A DNA stretch of 64,000 nt, taken from the NCBI GenBank assembly GCA_963717475.1, contig OY970337.1, forward strand, positions 124,001 to 188,000, given 5' to 3'. Below the pieces are notes generated by a model. It made no database searches. It was not told where the DNA came from and saw only the letters and a program-made list of their open reading frames with translations. This DNA is from AC-32 sp963717475. GTDB taxonomy: Bacteria > Actinomycetota > Thermoleophilia > Gaiellales > Gaiellaceae. Shown here piece by piece: positions 58,951-64,000 of the stretch (its first letter is position 1; every line of letters starts with the position of its first letter). The position numbers and the translations under genes were made by a program.

Positions 58951-58977
58951 GGGGGCGCCGCCTCGAGCGGCGCCCCC
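58951..58977. terminator. bidirectional GC-rich hairpin between convergent genes
   Basis: GGGGGCGCCGC and GCGGCGCCCCC form a perfect 11-base stem with loop CTCGA. It lies 12 bases after the plus-strand stop and three bases before the minus-strand stop. No T-run is present, so termination efficiency is uncertain. Confidence 0.6.
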
Positions 58978-58980
58978 GGC

Positions 58981-59508
58981 CTACGTCTCCGCGATCGGAC
59001 GGCCGACGACCAGAGCGGCCTGAAGCTCCGGGTCGAGCTCCCGGAACTCGGCGTCGGGGAGGACGCCCAGCGCGTCGAGCGTCTTCGAGAAGAAGCAGCG
59101 GATCGTCGCGGCCAGCACGACGTCCATGATGTCCTCGTCCGAGAGACCGAGGTCGCGCAGGCGCTGACGGTCGGCGTCCGTGATCGAAGTCGCGTCGTCG
59201 ACGACGCGCTCAGCGAGGTCCATCACGGCGAGGTCGACCTCGTCCAGGCCGGCCGCGCCGCGGTCGACCGCGATCTCGCGGACCGGCTCGCCGAACTGCT
59301 CGAGCAGCACCTTGCCGTGCGCGAGCGAGCAGTAGCTCGAGCGCAGCCGCCGCGCCGCCGCAAGCGTCGCCAGCTCGTATCGCCGCTCGTCCATCCCGGA
59401 CTTGACGGCGGTGACGAGCTCCCGCCACGCCGCGTACACCTCCGGCCTGGATTCGAACGCGCGCTCGAGGTTGCTCGCCATCAGGCGCATGTGTACCAGG
59501 TGAGGCAA
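58981..59508 (-). CDS. carboxymuconolactone decarboxylase / AhpD-like protein
   Basis: 175 residues from TTG 59508 (LPHLVHMRLMASNLERAFES); ATG 59490 is an alternative. CMD fold: REL and LATLAAARRLRSSYCSLAHG, the SxxCxxxH motif of alkylhydroperoxidase-like proteins in which the second Cys is His, then DEVDLAVMDLAERVV and IMDVVLAATIRCFFSKTLDA. Likely peroxidase-like or a redox-active decarboxylase relative; no CxxC, so peroxidase activity is not assured. Confidence 0.82.
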   Translation of the reverse strand: MPHLVHMRLMASNLERAFESRPEVYAAWRELVTAVKSGMDERRYELATLAAARRLRSSYCSLAHGKVLLEQFGEPVREIAVDRGAAGLDEVDLAVMDLAERVVDDATSITDADRQRLRDLGLSDEDIMDVVLAATIRCFFSKTLDALGVLPDAEFRELDPELQAALVVGRPIAET

Positions 59509-59572
59509 AGCTCGGTGTCTCTCGCGGGTGCGCGCGTTTCCATCGACCGGGCTGAGGGTACGGTCCGGCTCC

Positions 59573-60202
59573 GTGGCGGCCGAGTCGTGGCAAAACCTCT
59601 CCGAGCTCGACCTGCGCTTCAGCCGGTCTCGTCGTCGCGCCGCGGCCCGCCGAAGGATTCCGCCGAGGCGCGGACTGCTGGGATCGCGCACTTTCCGCGC
59701 CGGGCTGCTGGCCGTGGCGCTCCTCGCGCTGGTCGCCGAGTCGGTCGGGCTCGAGACGTCGAATGCGAGGCCTCCGGTCGCCAAGCGACTGGTGCCGACC
59801 CTCGGCGCGGGCTGCCCCGTGCCCGCTCGCTTCCGCTCGGCATTCGCGCGCGCGTCGGCGCAGACGGGCGTGCCCGCGTCGCTGCTCGTCGCGACGGCGT
59901 ACGAGGAGTCCCGCATGGACCCGGACGCGCGCTCGGAGGCCGGCGCCGAGGGCCTGCTGCAGCTGATGCCGCAGACCGCCCGGGAGGTGCAGCAGGCCGG
60001 CGACAGCCCCGCCCTGAACGTGCTCGCGGGTGCGCGGTACCTGCGCCAGATGCTCGAGCGCTTCGGCACTGTCGACCTCGCGCTCGCCGCGTACAACGCC
60101 GGCCCGACGGCGGTCGAGCGCGCTGGGGGCGCCCCGACGCTCGCGACGCTCCGCTACGTCAAGGACGTCGAGGCGCGATCAGCGTTGCTCTCGAGCTGCT
60201 GA
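59573..60202 (+). CDS. membrane-anchored lytic transglycosylase (SLT fold)
   Basis: 209 residues from GTG 59573. A basic N-tail (RFSRSRRRAAARRRIPPRRG) then one helix (RAGLLAVALLALVAES) anchors it. The SLT domain has catalytic Glu in ATAYEESRMDPDARS, GAEGLLQLMPQTAREV, and NVLAGARYLRQMLERFG with AYNAGPTAVERAGG. It should cleave peptidoglycan glycan strands with formation of anhydromuramic ends. Diverges from the AhpD-like gene. Confidence 0.88.
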   Translation: MAAESWQNLSELDLRFSRSRRRAAARRRIPPRRGLLGSRTFRAGLLAVALLALVAESVGLETSNARPPVAKRLVPTLGAGCPVPARFRSAFARASAQTGVPASLLVATAYEESRMDPDARSEAGAEGLLQLMPQTAREVQQAGDSPALNVLAGARYLRQMLERFGTVDLALAAYNAGPTAVERAGGAPTLATLRYVKDVEARSALLSSC

Positions 60203-60511
60203 TCCCCGGCTGCCGCTGATGTGCGGCTGAGCCCGAGTCGACGCGTCCGTTCTGGTCCACTTGCCGCTCCCCTCTGCTGCCGGAGAGCGGCAAGCTAATC
60301 CATTGCGCGAGGCTCTACGCCGTCGCGAGGCGCTGGCTGAGATTCCCCGTCGGGAAGTTGCGCAGCTTGCGCTTGAGGACTACCGCAGTCATGGCCGCCT
60401 TTCTTTTCCGCAGGTTCGTACGCCGGTTCTGATCCTCGGCCGGAAATGCGCTCCGCGCCATCCCTCGGAAGTGGTTCATCGCGCGGCGTCCTGATTCGTT
60501 AGGTTCCCGCT
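60203..60511. other. 309-base gap without a supported gene
   Basis: The strip between the lytic transglycosylase and the next small gene contains an open frame at 60261-60494 (+) with the phrase FPQVRTPVLILGRKCAPRHP, but no good ribosome-binding site, low helix/strand regularity and a mixed codon-position GC pattern by eye. I do not call it. No tRNA, repeat or clear terminator is seen. Confidence 0.4.
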
Positions 60512-60718
60512 GTGCTGCTGCTCGCGCTGTCGTCGGGCCACAAGCTTGGGCTCGCCCTCGCGGTTTTCGTCTTCGCGGGTTTCTCCCTCGTCGTCTCGAT
60601 GGTGGTCCCGCGGAGGTGGCCTCAGTTCCCGGGCCGTCTGTTGCCGGCCTTCCTCGTCGTCAGCTTCGTGCTGTTCTTCGGAATGATGGCGGCGGTCGTG
60701 ATCTTCGGGGCGGAGTAG
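60512..60718 (+). CDS. two-span small membrane protein
   Basis: 68 residues from GTG 60512. Helices LGLALAVFVFAGFSLVVSMV and LLPAFLVVSFVLFFGMMAAV with a short loop (PRRWPQFPG) between. Hydrophobic pattern indicates a real membrane protein; similar short two-span proteins accompany cytochrome oxidase genes, but none is nearby. Function unknown. Confidence 0.6.
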   Translation: MLLLALSSGHKLGLALAVFVFAGFSLVVSMVVPRRWPQFPGRLLPAFLVVSFVLFFGMMAAVVIFGAE

Positions 60719-60734
60719 CTCCGAAAACGACGAA

Positions 60735-60760
60735 GCTCGCCTCGGTCAACCGAAGCGAGC
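60735..60760. terminator. hairpin after the two-span protein gene
   Basis: GCTCGC...GCGAGC with inner TCGG/CCGA and a small loop, 16 bases after the stop. It may terminate the transcript before the tRNA-Ser promoter. No T-run. Confidence 0.4.
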
Positions 60761-60859
60761 CGCGCCAGACGCCGGAGAGGGGGAGAGCCGGCACGTTGAG
60801 CATGTTCGAGGCAGCGCGCCGTGCCATGCCTCTGAAGGGTGATCCGCTGGGAGGCTCGC

Positions 60860-60865
60860 TATCCT
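60860..60865 (+). promoter_or_regulatory. -10 element of tRNA-Ser (GCT)
   Basis: TATCCT, 16 bases before the tRNA start, followed by GTTCGG that also precedes the second serine tRNA. Confidence 0.4.
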
Positions 60866-60875
60866 GTTCGGGTCC

Positions 60876-60966
60876 GGAGAAGTGGCCGAGTGGCTGAAGG
60901 CGGCGCCCTGCTAAGGCGTTATGGGGGTACTAACCTCCATCGAGGGTTCGAATCCCTCCTTCTCCG
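60876..60966 (+). tRNA. tRNA-Ser (anticodon GCT)
   Basis: 91 nt type II tRNA. Acceptor GGAGAAG pairs with CTTCTCC, anticodon loop CTGCTAA (GCT), long variable arm between 60915 and 60941, T-arm GAGGG TTCGAAT CCCTC, discriminator G. Reads AGC/AGU. Confidence 0.96.
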
Positions 60967-61033
60967 CCTCGCTTTCCTGGCCGGGCGGCCCTCCGGCCGG
61001 CGGAGCCGGCCTCCGAGCCGCCCTCGCGCCCCT

Positions 61034-61090
61034 GGCCCGGCTCCGGCCGCGAGCCCGTGCCTCTAGCACTGTTCTCGCCGCCTACGCCGA
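61034..61090 (+). repeat. 57-base direct repeat, copy 1
   Basis: 57 bases from 61034 (GGCCCGGCTCCGGCCGCGAG...) to 61090 (CGCCTACGCCGA), matching copy 2 with one visible mismatch near 61079. It follows tRNA-Ser(GCT). Confidence 0.7.
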
Positions 61091-61185
61091 GCCAGGAACG
61101 CGCCAGAAAACCGAGGTGCCCTCGCGTCCCCTGCTCCCGCCGCCTGCGGGCGGCGGAGCCGCCCTCCGGAGCCGCTCGCGCCGCA

Positions 61186-61242
61186 GGCCCGGCTCCGGCC
61201 GCGAGCCCGTGCCTCTAGCACTGTTCTCGCGGCCTACGCCGA
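61186..61242 (+). repeat. 57-base direct repeat, copy 2
   Basis: Same 57-base sequence starting 152 bases after copy 1, with G instead of C at the tenth base from the end region. It precedes tRNA-Ser(CGA). The copies bracket a GC-rich spacer. Confidence 0.7.
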
Positions 61243-61287
61243 CTCTGCGACGCGCCAGGAACGCGAGGATGGCCCGCCGGGGCGCGG

Positions 61288-61293
61288 TACTCT
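61288..61293 (+). promoter_or_regulatory. -10 element of tRNA-Ser (CGA)
   Basis: TACTCT, 15 bases before the tRNA start, followed by GTTCGG as at the first serine tRNA. Confidence 0.4.
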
Positions 61294-61302
61294 GTTCGGC
61301 AC

Positions 61303-61391
61303 GGAGGGGTGGCAGAGCGGTCGAATGCGGCGGTCTCGAAAACCGTTTCGGGCGGTTTCGTCCGACGAGGGTTCAAATCCCTCCCCCTCCG
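61303..61391 (+). tRNA. tRNA-Ser (anticodon CGA)
   Basis: 89 nt type II tRNA. Acceptor GGAGGGG pairs with CCCCTCC, anticodon stem GCGGT/ACCGT with loop CTCGAAA (CGA), long variable arm, T-arm GAGGG TTCAAAT CCCTC, discriminator G. Reads UCG. Confidence 0.96.
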
Positions 61392-61401
61392 CCTAACTCA
61401 T

Positions 61402-62424
61402 CTACGCGCCTGCTGCTTCATCGAGGTACCTGGCGATGGGCCAGGCGCCGCTCGCCGTGTTCGAGATGACCGTCAGCGTCAGCCTTGCGCCGGGGTCATG
61501 CAGTGAGCGGAACGACACTCCGGCGTCGCACCCCTCCAGGATGACCGCGTCGCTCGACGCGTGGAGCCACAAGCCGAGCCCGTAGCGCTTCGAGTGCGCG
61601 GGCGCATCGCTGCGAGGACGCACCATTTCCGCGACCCAGTCCTCGGAGACGATCCGTCCCGCGAAGAGCGCCTGCCAGAACGAGCTGATGTCCGCGGCGG
61701 TGGAATAGATCCCGCCGTCGCCGCTGCCTCGTACCGGAAGATGGAAGACGTTCGTCCTCCACCCGCCGTCGATCTCGACGTACCCGATTGCGGTGCGGCC
61801 GGGAAGCTCGTCGGAGCGGAGGAACTCTGTGTCGGTCATCCCGGCCGGCCGGCAGACACGCTGCTCGACGAGCTCGTGGAAGGGAACGCCGCTCGTCCGC
61901 TCGGCGATGAGCGCCAGCACGACGAAGCCGCCGTTGCAGTACGCGAAGCGCTCGCCGGGCGCGAACGCGGTCGCATGGCCGTCGAGCACGGCGAGGTAGT
62001 CCTCGGTCGTCGCGAGCTCTTGCACCGGGACCGGCATCACGTAGTCCCCGACCTCGACGGCCTCCTCGTCGAGGTAGTCGCCGATGCCCGACCGATGCGC
62101 CAGCAGGTGCTCGACCGTCACGCCATCGTCGATCAGCGGCAAGTCACTGCCGAGCACGGAACGAGCCGTCGTCGAGAGTTGCAGCACGCCTTCGTCGATC
62201 AGGCTCACGACGGCGAGCGCCGTGAAAGCTTTCGCGCCGCTTGCGATTCCGAAGCGCGTGTCGAGCTCGTTCGGGATCTCGAAGCCGCGGTGCGCGAGCC
62301 CGTATGCGCGCGCCAGCTCGATCTCGCCGGCGCGGTCCAACCGGACGACGCCCGAGAAGGCCGTCTCGGAAGCGAGGGCGTCGAGCTGGGGGCTGGAAAC
62401 CGGCATCACGTAGTCAGTGAGCAT
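61402..62424 (-). CDS. serine hydrolase, beta-lactamase/class C-like
   Basis: 340 residues from ATG 62424. Catalytic SxxK is in FGIASGAKAFTALAVVSLID, the second Tyr-x-Asn is in RFAYCNGGFVVLALIAERTS, and a C-terminal HxG/K-T-G-like box is not clearly seen. Repeated YVMPV phrases appear at residues ~6 and ~128. Family members include esterases, DD-peptidases and class C beta-lactamases. No signal peptide, so it may be cytoplasmic. Substrate unknown. Confidence 0.82.
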   Translation of the reverse strand: MLTDYVMPVSSPQLDALASETAFSGVVRLDRAGEIELARAYGLAHRGFEIPNELDTRFGIASGAKAFTALAVVSLIDEGVLQLSTTARSVLGSDLPLIDDGVTVEHLLAHRSGIGDYLDEEAVEVGDYVMPVPVQELATTEDYLAVLDGHATAFAPGERFAYCNGGFVVLALIAERTSGVPFHELVEQRVCRPAGMTDTEFLRSDELPGRTAIGYVEIDGGWRTNVFHLPVRGSGDGGIYSTAADISSFWQALFAGRIVSEDWVAEMVRPRSDAPAHSKRYGLGLWLHASSDAVILEGCDAGVSFRSLHDPGARLTLTVISNTASGAWPIARYLDEAAGA

Positions 62425-62496
62425 GCACGACAAGCCACCGCATCCGAATCCACGCGTCGTTCGTTGGTCCGTCGAATCGACCGAAGGAGGCAGACG

Positions 62497-62679
62497 ATGG
62501 GTGACCGCACGCAGCGGGCAAAAGGGAAGGCGAACGAGGCTGCCGGCAGGGCCAAGGCAGCCGCCGGCTACCACACCGGCAGCGGCAAGACTGAAGCCAA
62601 GGGCGCCGGAAAGCAGCTGAAAGGCAAGGCGCAACAGGCGGTCGGCAAGGCACGCAGCACCGCCAAGAAGAAGACGTAG
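62497..62679 (+). CDS. CsbD-family stress protein
   Basis: 60 residues from ATG 62497 with AAGGAGG upstream. Low-complexity Lys/Ala/Gly sequence GDRTQRAKGKANEAAGRAKA and GKQLKGKAQQAVGKARSTAK with the CsbD-like KGK-x-xE-x-GK pattern. CsbD proteins are small, hydrophilic and general-stress induced (SigB in Bacillus). Unstructured alone. Confidence 0.78.
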   Translation: MGDRTQRAKGKANEAAGRAKAAAGYHTGSGKTEAKGAGKQLKGKAQQAVGKARSTAKKKT

Positions 62680-62687
62680 GCGGCGAC

Positions 62688-62846
62688 GTGGGGCTCGAGG
62701 GATCGGTCGCCCGCACCGCGGCAGAGCGGCTCGCGGGCGACCGCGCTTCGCGGCCGCGAGCGTTTATCGCCGCCTCGGTTGCCGGCATCACGGTCGGTAT
62801 CGCCGTCTACCGGCTGCTGCGATCGGGCGGCGAGCCGGGCACCTGA
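62688..62846 (+). CDS. 52-residue putative membrane-anchored protein
   Basis: From GTG 62688 the frame reads VGLEGSVARTAAERLAGDRA, then SRPRAFIAASVAGITVGIAV and YRLLRSGGEPGT. One weakly hydrophobic helix near the C-terminus. It follows the CsbD gene by eight bases and probably shares its transcript. No family recognised. Confidence 0.5.
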   Translation: MGLEGSVARTAAERLAGDRASRPRAFIAASVAGITVGIAVYRLLRSGGEPGT

Positions 62847-62930
62847 CACCGGGAGTCCGCCTCGCCGCCCAAGTCGAATTGACCTGTCTGTGTCAGGCGG
62901 CACCAGCGCGTTCCGCGCGATCCTCTTGGT

Positions 62931-63149
62931 GTGTCTGTGGAACGGACCCCATGCGAGACCTTGGTCTTCGAGCTCCTGGAACGGCCGGGAGCCGAGCGGC
63001 TCGGCGGGCACCTGCGGCACCACGGACGTACTTGGATCCGCGAGCCCGAGGGGACGGCCCTCGGGTGCGCGGAGCCCCGACCGGAGGAGGGCGCGCTTGC
63101 CGTCCTCCTGACGGCTCCCGATCGGCCACCGACTTGCCCGTCGCCTTGA
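62931..63149 (+). CDS. hypothetical small protein
   Basis: 72 residues from GTG 62931: SVERTPCETLVFELLERPGA, GGHLRHHGRTWIREPEGTAL. No family recognised. Overlaps the next frame by 16 bases. Coding character is moderate. Confidence 0.4.
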   Translation: MSVERTPCETLVFELLERPGAERLGGHLRHHGRTWIREPEGTALGCAEPRPEEGALAVLLTAPDRPPTCPSP

Positions 63150-63361
63150 AGCCCTCCGCCGCCGTCGAGGGCCGCATCCGGCGGCTCTTGCGCATGCTCG
63201 CCGCTCTAGAGGAAGCGATCATCCGCCTCGAAGCGCCGGGCGACGGCGACCGCGACCGCCTGGTCGAGCGCCTGCGTGCCCTGCAGGACGACATCGCGAC
63301 TGCGCTTGGGCTGGACGATCCGGATGTGCGGCGTCGGCCGCGCCGTCGTACGAACCGCTAG
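63134..63361 (+). CDS. hypothetical helical small protein
   Basis: About 75 residues from TTG 63134: LPVALKPSAAVEGRIRRLLR, MLAALEEAIIRLEAPGDGDR, DRLVERLRALQDDIATALGL. Predominantly amphipathic helix, with Arg-rich tail. No family recognised; it converges with the kelch/PASTA gene four bases away. Confidence 0.45.
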   Translation: MPVALKPSAAVEGRIRRLLRMLAALEEAIIRLEAPGDGDRDRLVERLRALQDDIATALGLDDPDVRRRPRRRTNR

Positions 63362-63365
63362 CGGC

Positions 63366-64000
63366 TCAAGGGCCTCTGCCGACAGTCAGCTTGACGCTGA
63401 AGCCGTTCGCCCGCTTCCTGCCACTCGCCTTCGGCGACTGACCGAGCACGCGGCCCTTCTTCGCGGCCGCCGAGTGCTTGCGGGTGATCTTGCCGACGCG
63501 GCAGTGCCGGGCTCTGAGCTTCGTCCTCGCCTTCGCCAGCTTCTGACCGACCACGTTCGGCACGACGCACTTCGGCGGCGTGAACGGCGGCGGTGGTGGA
63601 GGCGGCGGTGGCGGAGGAGGAGGCAGCGGTGGAGGTGGCGGCGGTGCCGGCGGGGGAGGTGGTGGAGGCGGAGGCGGCGGGGGAGGTGGTGGAGGCGGTG
63701 GCGGCGGTGGCGGTGGTGGCGGGGGAGGTGGTGGAGGCGGAGGCGGTGGCGGCGGTGGCGGCGGTATCGGGCATTCGCAGCCAGGACCCACCACGAGCGA
63801 CTCCGTGTCGTCCGTCGAGGTCGTGTCGCTCGTGCGGCCCCCGGCGGAGACGATGTCGTACTCCTGGCCGCCTTCCGGGCCTGCCCCGAGGGGTGGCGGT
63901 ATTGCAAACCCGAATCCCGAGCTGAACGACTTCGCGACGTTTAGGTCGGGCCCGACCGTCCACGAGTCGGCCGCGGGGTCGTAGATCAGCGTGGTCGCAC
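63366..64000 (-). CDS. kelch-repeat, poly-proline and PASTA-domain protein (5' end beyond window)
   Basis: Open frame from the window edge to 63366. At the N-terminal side in the window is a kelch unit (TLIYDPAADSWTVGPDLNVA) and a second partial blade (YDIVSAGGRTSDTTSTDDTE). A spacer ending in GCECPI leads to 39 consecutive prolines (63648-63764) interrupted only by one Ala and a Leu in the flanking proline-rich arm. The C-terminal 75 residues form a PASTA domain (CVVPNVVGQKLAKARTKLRA, then RVLGQSPKASGRKR), which normally binds peptidoglycan or beta-lactams. The layout suggests an extracellular propeller on a wall-binding stalk. Secretion cannot be judged here. Confidence 0.78.
   Translation of the reverse strand, partial: ATTLIYDPAADSWTVGPDLNVAKSFSSGFGFAIPPPLGAGPEGGQEYDIVSAGGRTSDTTSTDDTESLVVGPGCECPIPPPPPPPPPPPPPPPPPPPPPPPPPPPPPPPPPPPPPPPAPPPPPPLPPPPPPPPPPPPPFTPPKCVVPNVVGQKLAKARTKLRARHCRVGKITRKHSAAAKKGRVLGQSPKASGRKRANGFSVKLTVGRGP
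63648..63764 (-). repeat. CCN trinucleotide tract encoding 39 prolines
   Basis: All 39 in-register triplets on the plus strand are NGG. Like the tract at 15421-15597 it mixes codons, so it is not a single-codon slippage array. Confidence 0.88.

Noticed and set aside
60261..60494. Possible small plus-strand protein after the lytic transglycosylase
   Set aside because: No ribosome-binding site, no recognisable motif, and irregular composition.
63580..63984. Plus-strand poly-glycine frame at the window end
   Set aside because: Shadow of the 39-proline tract; the minus strand carries kelch and PASTA domains.

Overview
The window is a GC-rich (about 70 percent), densely packed bacterial chromosome segment. 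It has frequent GTG and TTG starts, many 4-base start/stop overlaps, high Ala/Arg/Glu content, and no phage or insertion sequence that I can recognise. Gene content and order point to an actinobacterium, most likely class Thermoleophilia (Gaiellales/Solirubrobacterales). The clues are gltX-cysS-rlmB-rae1-sigma order, ffs-dnaX-ybaB-(...)-recR-lysC-asd order, acyl-CoA carboxylase alpha and beta subunits, a CitA-type citrate synthase and a succinate dehydrogenase with a CCG-domain third subunit. The taxon is inferred, not proven.

Layout. 1-5.1 kb: translation and stress block (gltX end, cysS, rlmB, rae1-like, sigma factor, a HTH protein with its own palindromic upstream site, clpP, tRNA-Thr). 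5.2-9.3 kb: secreted beta-propeller-like protein, glycosyltransferase, trans-sulfuration PLP enzyme, lipoprotein. 9.3-13.4 kb: sulfate ABC transporter operon with a convergent Rrf2 regulator. 13.4-22.5 kb: diguanylate cyclase, a surface protein with 59 consecutive prolines, acyl-CoA carboxylase beta chain, methyltransferases, a GGDEF/HD-GYP protein, an SLH/NlpC-P60 wall enzyme. 22.5-26.9 kb: pgsA, biotin-carrying carboxylase alpha chain, ABC-2 exporter. 26.9-37.9 kb and 41-49.4 kb: a broad TCA neighbourhood (sucC, a methyltransferase, sucD, aminotransferase, mdh, isocitrate dehydrogenase, two citrate synthases, then pckA and sdhA, a lipoprotein, sdhB and an SdhE/HdrB-like subunit). 38-41 kb: two Xer recombinases flanking an ArsR-SRPBCC pair. 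49.4-57.8 kb: phosphoesterase, GNAT, asd-lysC, recR, CaCA exchanger, cNMP-binding protein, ybaB, dnaX and SRP RNA. 57.8-64 kb: CBS protein, tRNA-Val, two tRNA-Ser, lytic transglycosylase, serine hydrolase, CsbD and a kelch/poly-proline/PASTA protein running off the end.

The genes fit together as a central-metabolism and envelope neighbourhood. Sulfate uptake sits beside an Rrf2 regulator, which suggests sulfur control. Most of the oxidative TCA cycle plus gluconeogenic exit (pckA) lies within about 23 kb, and aspartate-family biosynthesis (lysC-asd) sits next to recR as in other actinobacteria. Five conserved genes (clpP, a Cys/Met PLP enzyme, xerC, pckA, a T2SSE-N protein) carry a single-base frameshift each. 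All five reading frames are otherwise intact, so consensus errors in the assembly are the simplest explanation. The most unusual items are the two poly-proline surface proteins, extra genes embedded inside the sdh and suc operons, a uniform -10 element about 15 nt before every stable-RNA gene, and several perfect palindromes next to regulator genes.
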